64,000 bases of DNA from an uncultured Dehalococcoidia bacterium (GCA_951813535.1 OX638345.1:4208608-4272607), one strand, 5' to 3'. Counted from the first letter of the stretch, positions 16,842 to 25,584 are shown. Numbers and translations: made by a program. The notes: generated by a model from the letters alone, not told the origin.

Positions 16842-17438
16842 CTTGAGGGGAAGCGAGGAGTTGTCGGCAGGCAGAGAGGGTGTTGAGGCCTTGTGATCGC
16901 CAGGGGCCAAATAGTGAGGCCAGGGTCATCTTGGTGTGGGTGCCTTGCTGGGAGCGGGTGCCGCCGCTGATTTTGCGACTGACGACCAGGTGGCGCAGGC
17001 TGCGTTCGGCGGCGTTGTTGTCTGGTGGCGCCTGGGGCTCGGCCACAAAGACGAAGAGTTCTCCGCATCCAGTGCGGGGCAGGCTCTTGATGTGGCGTTG
17101 GATGCGTCGGCACAGCTTGCTCTGGGCTGCCGAGGGGTCGTCGAGGAAGGCCTGGCGGATGCTCAGTAGTCGCCGTTCCAGGCCCAGTTGGTGGTGAGCC
17201 GTCGCATTGGCTGATGATGATGATCAAGGGCTGTGGCGTGGCGGTAGGTGTCCTGAACTGCGCCAGCCCTCTGGGTTACGGAGGCGTCATCTGGGTAGAT
17301 GGTTTGCAGGTCGTGGATGTCCCGCAGCAGGTGAGCCCAGCAGCGCTGTATTGGGCCGTCGTAATGGTGGTAGGCGGAGTAGAAATCGCTGACCAGCACG
17401 CCGGAGGCGCGCTCCAGCACCTCCTCTGAACTGTTACG
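16837..17438 (-). pseudogene. IS66-family transposase remnant, truncated and frameshifted
   Basis: Two reading frames together give IS66 (DDE) transposase sequence. The upstream frame has SGVLVSDFYSAYHHYDGP and QRCWAHLLRDIHDL; the downstream frame has the family C-terminus EPQAPPDNNAAERSLRHLVVSRK, ISGGTRSQQGTHTKMTLASL and CRQLLASPQV. The frame changes near 17190. All sequence N-terminal of the EEVLERASG segment is missing. Matching 14-bp inverted repeats (16828-16841 and 17425-17438) bound the fragment exactly. It cannot encode an active transposase. Confidence 0.88.
17425..17438. repeat. inverted repeat flanking the IS66 remnant, right copy
   Basis: TCTGAACTGTTACG is the exact reverse complement of 16828-16841 and lies exactly where transposase homology stops. 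This suggests a deletion or rearrangement guided by the repeat. Confidence 0.65.
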
Positions 17439-17849
17439 CAGACTGGGATGCCATATCGCCGCCAGGTGTTTTCCAGTACAATAAAGATATGCAGATGGAT
17501 CATCACCTAAATCGATATTGCTCATGCTGTGGGCATTGATGCTACGTCTAGCTATTATTCTTACTGTCGCCCGTGCCATCCTGTTCAGCACGGGCTTCGG
17601 TCCAGCCGGTTACGCAATTGCAACCAGGATTCGCGAGGTCTGTCAAAGCGCCGGGACCAACACGAGCATTGCCGGAAACCTCGGCACTCCATGAGATGGT
17701 TCGTGCGCGTCGCGGGTCCATCCCTGAGCGGTGGTCTCACCGCAGCCGGCTACGCTGTGATGGTTTAGCTCGCTTGTGTGGCCGACCATCCGGAGGGCCG
17801 CTACCCGTCCGACCCGTGAACTGAACATGCCATCTGCACGCCGGGGGCT
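17439..17849. other. gene-free stretch after the IS66 remnant
   Basis: No coding frame here has a recognisable protein pattern or a ribosome-binding site. The sequence just after 17438 is more AT-rich than its surroundings and may be residual mobile-element or flanking DNA. Confidence 0.4.
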
Positions 17850-19538
17850 GTGACGCCGATGATTCCCACGATGACGCCGCCGGAGTTCATTACGCGCTGG
17901 CGGGGAGCCGGCCTCGGCGAGCGGCAGAGGGTGAAGTCGTTCTTCAACGACCTGCTGTGGCCGAAAACGGTGCACGGAACCGGCGAACCAACAACCTACA
18001 GTGGGCTATGCGCCGCGGCGTTGACCCACCCGGTCACGCTTGGAGCGCTGGCCATCCTTCTACTCAACGATTTGGTCCTGAAGGCGCTGTGGCCGGACCC
18101 CTGGACGACGGGCAAACTGAGTGATCTGGCCTGGGTGATGTTCGCTTCGCCGCTCCTTGCCTGGCTGATCTCGTTGCCGGCGGGGAAGAATCAAGCGGCG
18201 CAACGAGCGGGGTGGTGGGCGTCCTACGCGGGATTGCCCCTGCTGTATGCGGCCTACAACACTTTTCCGGTGGTTCACGGCGCAATTCTCCAGGGCATAT
18301 CGCTGTTATCCGGCGGGATAGCCGGTTCGCCTCTGGACCCGACCGACTCGGTGGTGATTCCGCTGGGGCTGGCGGTGGCGCTTTGGGTGTGGCGCCGCAG
18401 CGCAATGTCGCCCAGCAACCTGCGCGGGCGGCTATCGGCCCTGATGGCTGGCACAGCGGTAATCGCGTCGGTGGCTACTTCCTACCCTGAGACACATCGT
18501 GGCGGCGTGTTCGAATTCGCATTGACGGAGCGGAACACTGTGCTGGCCGACGGCCGAGAAGACTATCGAATTGCACCGACGACCGCGGACGGCAGGATTT
18601 TCGTCCGCAGACCTGAAACATCGGACGGCGGATTCACGTGGAATGAACGTGCATATGACCAGAAGCGCGTGAACTTCTCTGCGCTAACGAGTGTGGAAAC
18701 GCCGCGCGGCCGTTTTGCCATCGAGGGAACCGATATTGTTCGCACCGACGCAAACGGGAGCGCCGAAGTGGTCCATTCGGTGGGCTACCTTGCCGGCGGC
18801 TCCAGCCGTTGGGTCCAAATCCAGAATTCGACGCGGCTGGATTCGCAGCCAGTTTCCACACATCCGGAGGCCATCATTTATGACCCGGATTCCCGGAACA
18901 TAATTGTGGCGATGGGTATTCAGGGAGTCGTAGTGGGCACTCCGGAGGGCGAATGGACTCCTGTTGCCGTGGGCCCATACCGGCCCACCATCCACTCCCG
19001 ATATCAGCGAACGGTTACATTGCTCAAATCACCGGCATTTTGGTTCCCGGTGATCCTGCTGCCGGTGGTCGCAACGGCGTTTGTCGTCACCCTGGCCCTG
19101 CTGATAGCCAGGCTAATCTCACCTGTTGCTCCCACGAGAGGCAAAATCGCACCAACCATAGCGTTTGTATTCAGCTTCTTTGCGTTACTGATCGGTGTCC
19201 ATGTGCTGTTTACTTTTGATGACTTCGGATCAGGCACGAATCTGCTTTATGACGAGGGCAGAGTGGCGATTGTAGTGGTGGGATGTTGGTTGGCGATCTT
19301 GGCGGTGGGTCTCAGCATCGACCCAATTCGGCGTTGGCGCGAGGAGGGCATAGAACTGATCACCTGGGCACATGTCGCACTGAGCGTGCTGGCGATGCTG
19401 GCTTGCACTGTCCTGATGTTCGTACTGTGGATACAGTTCAACCTGTCTCCGCTTTTTGTACATTTCTCCGCCCTTGTGTTGGCCGCGCTCACGGGATTTG
19501 CCACTTTGCGATACGTGTTGCCGCGTGTCCGGTCGTAA
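17850..19538 (+). CDS. multi-pass membrane protein with an extracytoplasmic beta-rich domain
   Basis: A 562-residue protein. GTG 17850, ATG 17859 and ATG 17871 are alternative starts and none has a clear ribosome site. About four membrane helices lie in residues 50-205, then a soluble, mainly beta-strand region (about 215-390, with RGRFAIEGTDIVRTDANG and IIYDPDSRNIIVAMGIQGV, propeller-like), then five membrane helices to the end (SPAFWFPVILLPVVATAF onward). The family is not recognised. It stands alone between the IS66 remnant and the TRAP-type lipoprotein. Confidence 0.7.
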   Translation: MTPMIPTMTPPEFITRWRGAGLGERQRVKSFFNDLLWPKTVHGTGEPTTYSGLCAAALTHPVTLGALAILLLNDLVLKALWPDPWTTGKLSDLAWVMFASPLLAWLISLPAGKNQAAQRAGWWASYAGLPLLYAAYNTFPVVHGAILQGISLLSGGIAGSPLDPTDSVVIPLGLAVALWVWRRSAMSPSNLRGRLSALMAGTAVIASVATSYPETHRGGVFEFALTERNTVLADGREDYRIAPTTADGRIFVRRPETSDGGFTWNERAYDQKRVNFSALTSVETPRGRFAIEGTDIVRTDANGSAEVVHSVGYLAGGSSRWVQIQNSTRLDSQPVSTHPEAIIYDPDSRNIIVAMGIQGVVVGTPEGEWTPVAVGPYRPTIHSRYQRTVTLLKSPAFWFPVILLPVVATAFVVTLALLIARLISPVAPTRGKIAPTIAFVFSFFALLIGVHVLFTFDDFGSGTNLLYDEGRVAIVVVGCWLAILAVGLSIDPIRRWREEGIELITWAHVALSVLAMLACTVLMFVLWIQFNLSPLFVHFSALVLAALTGFATLRYVLPRVRS

Positions 19539-19901
19539 CCGCCGCCGGGGTACGCCTCCGGGAAGGGGTCCGCGTTGGGTCCGGTGCCAGCTGCGCAATA
19601 CCGACGCATCGCATGGGGTGCGAAGCTATTGGAAGCAGGGGCGAGATAGCCGCGATTCGCTGGCAACGACACTCCGAGTGAAAATGGGCAGGCATGAGAT
19701 TGGATAGAGATTGCCACGGCGCAGGCGTCTGGCGATGACAGCCTCCTGGATACTGAACAGTTACGATGGATCGACCACTCCGGCAGCCGGAATTCGGATC
19801 GCCCCGCCGCAACCAAAACCAGCGAATCGTCGTACACTGGAATACCGTGCCGTTTATTCGGGGACACGGGAAACGAGAGCACGGACCGGAGGAGAGCGGC
19901 G
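19539..19901. other. 363-nt intergenic region
   Basis: No gene is supported. Near 19711-19740 a fragment with ATTGCCACGG and GCGATGACAG resembles one arm of the family D palindromes, but its partner arm is not convincing. The ribosome site for the next gene (GGAGGAG) lies at its right end. Confidence 0.4.
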
Positions 19902-21557
19902 ATGAGGCAGAGGCGCATGATGATCTTGCTCGCGGCGGCGCTGGCAATCGTAACGGTTCTCGCATCGATAGCGTGCGGCCAGGACGAACCGGCTGCCGGG
20001 CAAACCGTTGAGCCCCGGGCCGAGGCGACAGCGCCCGCTGCTCCTCCGGCAACCACAGCCTCGCCGGCGCAAGCGATGCCCGCCACGGCCGCTCCAACGG
20101 CCGCCGCCCCTCAACCCGACCCGACGCCCGCAGCGACGGCGCCGGCCGCCCCGCCGGCGCAGCCCATGCCCTCCCCCGCTGCGCCCGCCGCTACGGCCAC
20201 TCCTACCGTCGTCCCCACGGAACCTGCGCCCACCCAGCCGGCGCCGACTCCCCAACTGGTCGTGAGCCCCGAGTTGCAGGGCTACGCTGACGAGCACGCC
20301 CACGGGCCGGGTGCAATCTACGTGGGCGATGCCACCCAGTTGCTCGGCCCGCCGCCCCACCAAAGCCTGATGTTCGGCGTACCGGAAGCGATTTACCGGC
20401 AGGCTTCGGCGGCGGCAGTTCTGGGCTTCGAGCCGGCCGGCGTTCCCGACCACCAGTTCATCTATAACAACGACTACTACCGCAACCTGATCGACAAGGC
20501 CAACCTGACCGAGCCCACCGAGCTAACGTCCTCGGGAGAGACCATCGAGATTCAGCACGTGTGCATCGACCGCAACCTGCCGACCTGCGTGCTGATCCAA
20601 ACCTACTGGGCCCCCAACCTGTGGGAACGCACCGACGGCCAGGTGGACCTGTCCGTCACGTCCTTCGTCGAGTTGGGGCTCTCCGGTCCCGACACCCTCA
20701 GCCAGGTCGCCGACGGGTCGCTCGACATGGTCAACATCTTCACCGGCTACGTGGCCGGCGCCCACCCGTCCCTGGAGGTGCAGTCCCTGTGGGGAACGGC
20801 CACCGACTGGGAAACCTCCTACTCGGCGCTGGCGGACATGGCGCCCGACATCGATCGCATGCTCCTGGACATCACCGACGGCAGCCCGGTGCTCAACCGC
20901 AATTGGTTCGCCGGTTCCGACCAGTGGTTCTTCAGCAACCAGCCCATGCGTTCCGTTGACGACTTCGAAGGTCAACAGATCCGCACCCACTCGGCGTCCA
21001 TGTCCGACTTCATCCGGGGCATGGGCGGCGAACCCGTCGAGCTCAGCGTCGGCGAACTGTACACCGCCCTGCAGATCGGCACCGTGGACGCAGCGGTGAC
21101 CACCCTCCTGCTGGGCGTCACCGGCAGCCTGTACGAGGTCGCCGACCACATCGCCGGCCCGGTGATCGGCTTCGGCTACACCAACAACGTGATCAACCAG
21201 GACGTGTGGGACGGCATACCGGCCGACTTGCAGCAGATCATCATCGAGGAAGGCGCGAAGGCCGAACTGGAAGCGTTGCGCCTGGCGCCCTTCCAGAACT
21301 TCATCGCCCTGGAAGTCGCCGAGGACCTGGGCCTGGAGGCCGCGCCGTTTTCCGACGAAACGCAGGAGCACATCCAGACCGTGGTGCTGCCGGAGCACGT
21401 CATCCCCGGCTGGCTCCGCCGGCTGGGTTACTCCGGCAGCGGGGCGGACGCCGTCGCTATCTACAACGAGAAGTCCGCTCCGTACACGGGCCTGATGATC
21501 AACCCCGATGGCTCCGTGGAGCGTGTGCCGATCACCAGGGGGCCGCGCGCTCGATAA
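19902..21557 (+). CDS. TRAP-type (DctP-like) substrate-binding lipoprotein
   Basis: A 551-residue protein. The N-terminus has basic residues, a hydrophobic helix and a lipobox ending LASIAC (Cys25), so it should be lipid-anchored outside the membrane. Residues about 27-110 are an Ala/Pro/Thr-rich linker. A DctP-like periplasmic-binding fold follows, with VELGLSGPDTLSQVADGSLDMV, the SVDDFEGQQIRTHSA signature, GGEPVELSVGELYTALQIGTVDAA and DVWDGIPADLQQIIIEEGAKAE. TRAP receptors bind organic acids for Na+-driven import. No DctQ/DctM membrane subunits are adjacent, so it is an orphan receptor. Confidence 0.88.
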   Translation: MRQRRMMILLAAALAIVTVLASIACGQDEPAAGQTVEPRAEATAPAAPPATTASPAQAMPATAAPTAAAPQPDPTPAATAPAAPPAQPMPSPAAPAATATPTVVPTEPAPTQPAPTPQLVVSPELQGYADEHAHGPGAIYVGDATQLLGPPPHQSLMFGVPEAIYRQASAAAVLGFEPAGVPDHQFIYNNDYYRNLIDKANLTEPTELTSSGETIEIQHVCIDRNLPTCVLIQTYWAPNLWERTDGQVDLSVTSFVELGLSGPDTLSQVADGSLDMVNIFTGYVAGAHPSLEVQSLWGTATDWETSYSALADMAPDIDRMLLDITDGSPVLNRNWFAGSDQWFFSNQPMRSVDDFEGQQIRTHSASMSDFIRGMGGEPVELSVGELYTALQIGTVDAAVTTLLLGVTGSLYEVADHIAGPVIGFGYTNNVINQDVWDGIPADLQQIIIEEGAKAELEALRLAPFQNFIALEVAEDLGLEAAPFSDETQEHIQTVVLPEHVIPGWLRRLGYSGSGADAVAIYNEKSAPYTGLMINPDGSVERVPITRGPRAR

Positions 21558-21617
21558 CACTGCCACCCGGAGGACGTGTCGAGTCCAAGGGCCTCATGCG
21601 TACCCATTTTCGCAAAT

Positions 21618-21729
21618 CGTCAGAATCGGGATTTACGGGATTTTATGATCTGGCAGGATTGGGCGAGCTCCATCCCAGAACGGTTCCAATCCTGACAATC
21701 CGTAAATCTTGAAAATCCTGATTCTGACG
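21618..21729. repeat. dispersed long palindrome, family B copy 1
   Basis: A 112-bp imperfect palindrome with ends CGTCAGAATC and GATTCTGACG. Its reverse complement matches 52909-53020 at 105 of 112 positions by direct alignment. It lies between the TRAP lipoprotein and the PHA regulator promoter. Confidence 0.85.
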
Positions 21730-21770
21730 TTCCCCCGCCGCAAACGTATTGCGCATGGGGCGGGTCAGAC

Positions 21771-21798
21771 TTGCACAATCTGACCTTATGTGTAAAAT
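21771..21798 (+). promoter_or_regulatory. candidate promoter of the PHA cluster
   Basis: TTGCAC (21771-21776), a 16-bp spacer and TAAAAT (21793-21798). The predicted transcription start (about 21805-21807) coincides with the ATG at 21807, so the mRNA may be leaderless. ATGTACAT (21797-21804) is a perfect palindrome overlapping the -10 box and is a candidate operator for the PadR-type repressor. Confidence 0.55.
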
Positions 21799-21806
21799 GT
21801 ACATAT

Positions 21807-22223
21807 ATGGTCAGTCCCGATCCCATCGGCAGTCGCAAGCTGCCCAGGAACTTCCTCACCCCGTGGATTCTGCTGGTGCTCAAGCAATGGAGCCTCCACG
21901 GCTACCTGATCATGCAGCAACTCAACAGCATGGGCTTCGCCGAGGTGGACCACCCGACGCTCTACCGTGAACTGCGCCGCCTCGAAAAGGAAGGACACGT
22001 CGTCTCCGAGTGGCAGACCGACGGCAGCGGCCCGGCCAAGCGCGTGTACAGCATCACCGAGGCCGGCGAGCAGATGCTGCTGGGTTGGTCCGAAGTGGTG
22101 TCCGGCTACCAGCGCATGATCGCCGGCTTCTTCGACCTGTACGCCCAGGCGTTCGGGATGGCTCCGCCCGCAACCGGACCCGACGCGCCAACCGAACCGG
22201 AATTCAACGACAACGTAACCTGA
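21807..22223 (+). CDS. PadR-family regulator, PhaQ-like
   Basis: A 138-residue protein from ATG 21807. The winged-helix pattern is clear: LPRNFLTPWILLVLKQWSLHGY, then HPTLYRELRRLEKEGHVVSEW and GPAKRVYSITEAGEQMLLGW, followed by a C-terminal helix (YQRMIAGFFDLYAQAFG). The LP-NFL-P-ILL and W-LHGY motifs resemble PhaQ of Bacillus megaterium, a poly-3-hydroxybutyrate-responsive repressor of phasin and its own gene. Its position directly before a phasin-like gene and phaC supports the same role. Confidence 0.82.
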   Translation: MVSPDPIGSRKLPRNFLTPWILLVLKQWSLHGYLIMQQLNSMGFAEVDHPTLYRELRRLEKEGHVVSEWQTDGSGPAKRVYSITEAGEQMLLGWSEVVSGYQRMIAGFFDLYAQAFGMAPPATGPDAPTEPEFNDNVT

Positions 22224-22287
22224 CCGAAACCAATCCGTAATCAATTGGCCCTAATCTATGGGTCAGAACCTTCAGGAGGATCACAAA

Positions 22288-22791
22288 GTGGCAGCCACCG
22301 TAACCGAATGCGCGCAAGAGATGGTCAAGGCCTACAACCAGATGGTGTCCCAGAGCTTCACCGCCGCACGGATGGGTTGGGAACAATCCACCGCTACCAC
22401 CAGGCTGATGACCGAGGCCTTCCAGACCGAACAGGAAGCCTCCGGCAAGATCTGGGAAGCGTCCATCGGCCGCGCCCGGGATCGCAACGAGAAGATGGTC
22501 GAACTCACCAGGGCCTTCGCCGCCGCTCCCAACGCCGGGGCCAGCCCTGAGAGCAAGGAAATGATCGACGCCATCGTCGTCGGCGACCAGGAATACTTCC
22601 GGACCTGCGCCGAGTACGCCCAGGGCGTGGAAAAGCGCCGCGCCGAGCTGACCGCCACCATGCTCAAGGCCAACACCGACCTCGCGTCTGCCGGCCAGGA
22701 AATGGTCGAGAGCGCCATGAGCTACGGCCGGGCCTTCATGGACTGGTCCTTCGCCGTGAACCGGGGCGCGTCTCCTACGGCGCCCTTCTAA
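22288..22791 (+). CDS. phasin-like granule protein
   Basis: A 167-residue, almost fully helical protein from GTG 22288, chosen for AGGAGG at 22274-22279; an upstream in-frame ATG at 22258 precedes that site. The protein is amphipathic, with AYNQMVSQSFTAARMGWEQSTAT and AEYAQGVEKRRAELTATMLKA typical of phasins, which coat polyhydroxyalkanoate granules. Identity is inferred from composition, length and position between the PhaQ-like regulator and phaC rather than a strong motif. Confidence 0.65.
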   Translation: MAATVTECAQEMVKAYNQMVSQSFTAARMGWEQSTATTRLMTEAFQTEQEASGKIWEASIGRARDRNEKMVELTRAFAAAPNAGASPESKEMIDAIVVGDQEYFRTCAEYAQGVEKRRAELTATMLKANTDLASAGQEMVESAMSYGRAFMDWSFAVNRGASPTAPF

Positions 22792-22829
22792 TCGCAGTAC
22801 TCCAGCGGCAACCGACAGGAGACACACTC

Positions 22830-23906
22830 GTGGTCAACTCGACCGAATACGCCTCCCAATTCCAGCAGGACGCGCAGCAGCAGTGGCAGCGCTTCCAGGC
22901 TATGTTCGACGCCTTTGTCGTCAACCCGGCCGACCCGCCCGCCGAGGTCACGCCCTACGAGGTCATCTGGAAGCGCGGCAACACCCGGCTGCTCCGCTAC
23001 GGCTCCCGCGAAAGGGAAACCCTAGGCATGCCGTACCTGATCGTGCCCTGGCTGGGCATCAGCCGCACCTACGTCCTGGACCTTCTCCCCGGCAACAGCA
23101 TGATCGAGTACCTGGTCAACCAAGGCCACGACGTGTTCCTGCTGGACTGGGGCGTGGTCGGCGAGGAGGACAAGGAACTCGGGTTCGAGGAGGGCGTCTA
23201 CAAGATCATCCCCCGCGCCATCGAACGGGCGCTGGAAGCCTCCGGCGCCACCGAGATCACGCTCAACGGCATCTGCCTGGGCGGGACCCTCAGCGCCGCG
23301 TACCTGGCCCTGCACCCGGATGCCCCGGTGCGCAACTTCGTCGCCGTGGTGACGCCCATCGACTTCGAGCAGGGCGGCATGTTCCGCACCTGGCTGGACG
23401 AGCGTTACTTCCCCGCCGACCTCATCGTCGAGCACTACGGCAGCCTGCCGTCGGTCCTGATGAACACCGGTTTCAAGATGCTGCGGCCCACCCTGGAGGC
23501 CCAGGCCATGGCCGGCCTGTGGTCCAACGCCACCCGTCCCGGCTACATCGAGAGCTACAAGGCCATGAGCCGTTGGGCCAACGACTTCGTCGCCATGCCC
23601 GGGCGTTTCTTCCGTCAGCTCTCCAAGAACCTGTACGGCAAGAACGAGATGATCCGCGGCGAGTTCCTCATCAACGGCCGCGCCGTCAACCTGTCGCGGA
23701 TCAACCAGCCCCTGCTGGTGGCGGCCGCCAACCAGGATTACATCGTGCCGGCGCCGGCGGCCCGCAGCCTGATGGACGTGGTATCCAGCGAGGACAAGGA
23801 GTTCGTGGAACTGCCCGGCGGGCACATCTCCGTGTTCTCCGGCCGGCAGGCCCACCAGACCCTCTGGCCCAAGATCGACGAGTGGGTTTCGGCCCGGTCC
23901 AACTGA
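22830..23906 (+). CDS. phaC: class III polyhydroxyalkanoate synthase, PhaC subunit
   Basis: A 358-residue alpha/beta hydrolase from GTG 22830 (AGGAG upstream). The lipase-box variant GICLGG gives nucleophile Cys149; Asp303 (NQDYIVP) and His332 (GGHISVF) complete the triad. Cys149 has the same number as in Allochromatium vinosum class III PhaC, and the length matches. PhaC polymerises (R)-3-hydroxyacyl-CoA at the granule surface and needs PhaE or PhaR. The next gene encodes a PhaE-like partner. Confidence 0.95.
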   Translation: MVNSTEYASQFQQDAQQQWQRFQAMFDAFVVNPADPPAEVTPYEVIWKRGNTRLLRYGSRERETLGMPYLIVPWLGISRTYVLDLLPGNSMIEYLVNQGHDVFLLDWGVVGEEDKELGFEEGVYKIIPRAIERALEASGATEITLNGICLGGTLSAAYLALHPDAPVRNFVAVVTPIDFEQGGMFRTWLDERYFPADLIVEHYGSLPSVLMNTGFKMLRPTLEAQAMAGLWSNATRPGYIESYKAMSRWANDFVAMPGRFFRQLSKNLYGKNEMIRGEFLINGRAVNLSRINQPLLVAAANQDYIVPAPAARSLMDVVSSEDKEFVELPGGHISVFSGRQAHQTLWPKIDEWVSARSN

Positions 23907-23950
23907 ACCTACCCACCCTCCAGCAACCAGCACACCGGGAGCGCCCACTG

Positions 23951-24679
23951 ATGACCACCGCCGACAATGGCACCACCGAAAACAACGCCAACGCCTTCTT
24001 CGAAGCGTGGCAGGACATGATCCGCAAATCCACCGAGGCCTGGTCGCAGGCCGCCGCCGGCCTCGGCGGCTTCACTCCGCCCAACCCGGGCGCGTCCCCG
24101 TTCGGCGCGTCCTCATTTGCCGGCTTCCCCTTTGGCGCGTTTCCCTTCGGCTTCCCGCCGGGCGCCGGCGCGCCGGGATCCGCTCCCTTCACGCCGCCGT
24201 CCAATCCGGCCGACTTCATGCAGATGTGGCAGCGGATGTTCGAAACCTGGCAGTCCCAATGGATGAACAGCCAGTCAGGTGAGACCAGGCCGCCTTCCAT
24301 CGAAGAGGCGCAGCGCCAGTGGGCCCGCTACCTGGAGACCATGGCCTCTACCTTTTCGGAAGTGATGAGCACCGAGGAGTTCTCCCAGGCGCTGGGCAAG
24401 TACATGGAGCAGGCCCTGGCGCTCCAGGAGCGTACCGCCAAGCAGGTCAACCCGCAGATCAACGCCCTGCTGCGCGCCTACAACCTGCCCTCCCGCAGCC
24501 AGATGGACCGCATGTTTGCCCGGATCATCGGCATGGAGGAAAAGCTGGACGACCTCGAGGACGAGGTCCGCAAGCTCCGCAGCGAACTGAGCGCATCACG
24601 CCGTCCCCAGTCATCCCGTTCCCGCTCCACCCGGGCAGCCGCAACCGGCGCGGCCAGCGACGAAGGAGATCAGGCCTGA
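23951..24679 (+). CDS. phaE: PhaE-like PHA synthase subunit
   Basis: A 242-residue protein from ATG 23951; the frame is open much further upstream through phaC, but that part is shadow sequence. A helical N-terminus (FFEAWQDMIRKSTEAWSQ) leads to a Gly/Pro/Phe-rich linker (about residues 42-85), then MQMWQRMFETWQSQWM, and the PhaE-like C-terminal NLPSRSQMDRMFARIIGMEE plus coiled coil. It ends with a basic Ser/Arg tail. It is shorter than typical PhaE (about 350 residues). It should activate PhaC. Confidence 0.8.
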   Translation: MTTADNGTTENNANAFFEAWQDMIRKSTEAWSQAAAGLGGFTPPNPGASPFGASSFAGFPFGAFPFGFPPGAGAPGSAPFTPPSNPADFMQMWQRMFETWQSQWMNSQSGETRPPSIEEAQRQWARYLETMASTFSEVMSTEEFSQALGKYMEQALALQERTAKQVNPQINALLRAYNLPSRSQMDRMFARIIGMEEKLDDLEDEVRKLRSELSASRRPQSSRSRSTRAAATGAASDEGDQA

Positions 24680-24726
24680 ACCCACCACCTCAACGAAATA
24701 CCCGACCGCAACAACAGGAGGCACAG

Positions 24727-25470
24727 ATGAAACTCGAAGGACGCACTGCCCTCGTCACCGGCGCCTCCCGCGGCATCGGCCGCGCCATCGCCCTCGCCCT
24801 GGCGGAAGAAGGCGCCGACGTGGCCATCAACTACGTCTCCAACGAGGAAGCGGCGGCCAGCCTGGTCGAGGAGATCCAGACACTGGGCCGCCGGGCGGTC
24901 CTGGCCCGGGCCGATGTCAGCGACTTCCCGGACACCTACGCCATGGCCCACTCCGTCCTCAGGGACTTCGGCCACATCGACATCCTGGTCAACAACGCCG
25001 GCGTAACCTCCGATAAGACCTTCGTCAACATGGACCATTCCACTTGGCGCAAGGTGCTGGCCATCAACCTCGACGGCGTCTTCAACTGCACCAAGGTCTG
25101 CATCGACCAGATGGTGGAGCAGAACTACGGCCGCGTGGTGAATATCACGTCCGTCATCGGCCAGATCGGCAACTTCGGCCAGGCCAACTACGCCGCTTCC
25201 AAGGCCGGCGTCGCCGCCATGACCAAGACCCTGGCCAAAGAACTGGCCAGCAAGGGCATCACCGTCAACGCCGTGGCTCCCGGTTTCATCGAGACCGAAA
25301 TGATCTCCTCCATACCCGAAAGCCTCCAGGACCGGCTCCTCAGCCAGATACCGCTGCGCCGTTTCGGCAAGGCCGAAGAGGTTGCCCAGATGGTGGTGTT
25401 CCTCTGCTCTCCCGAGGGCGACTACGTCACCGGCGCGGAACTGGAAGTCAACGGCGGGCTGTTCATGTAA
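24727..25470 (+). CDS. phaB: acetoacetyl-CoA reductase (PhaB) / FabG-type SDR
   Basis: A 247-residue short-chain dehydrogenase from ATG 24727 with AGGAGG 5 nt upstream. The NADP-binding TGASRGIGRA is near residue 12; NNAG and the catalytic Ser (NITSVIG), Tyr and Lys (YAASKAG) are present; the C-terminus VTGAELEVNGGLFM is typical. FabG and PhaB are hard to separate by sequence; the location directly after phaC-phaE favours reduction of acetoacetyl-CoA to (R)-3-hydroxybutyryl-CoA. No phaA thiolase is in the cluster. Confidence 0.88.
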   Translation: MKLEGRTALVTGASRGIGRAIALALAEEGADVAINYVSNEEAAASLVEEIQTLGRRAVLARADVSDFPDTYAMAHSVLRDFGHIDILVNNAGVTSDKTFVNMDHSTWRKVLAINLDGVFNCTKVCIDQMVEQNYGRVVNITSVIGQIGNFGQANYAASKAGVAAMTKTLAKELASKGITVNAVAPGFIETEMISSIPESLQDRLLSQIPLRRFGKAEEVAQMVVFLCSPEGDYVTGAELEVNGGLFM

Positions 25471-25584
25471 CGGCCTCCCGCGGCGCGGTTTTGCCAGTTG
25501 TTGGGACGGGTCGCGCACCTGATACCTTGGCATTTGCCCCTGTAACGTAGCGCTGATAACCTGACATGGCGCAGGAGTTTGCCC

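Noticed and set aside
16763-17227. Separate small protein gene in the IS66 region
   Set aside because: It is an alternative frame over the frameshifted transposase remnant and carries no independent protein pattern.
19711-19740. Third family D palindrome
   Set aside because: Only one arm resembles the family; the partner arm could not be aligned.
22883-23950. Long upstream extension of the PhaE frame through phaC
   Set aside because: The extension is Arg/Pro-rich shadow of phaC. The PhaE-like sequence begins at ATG 23951.
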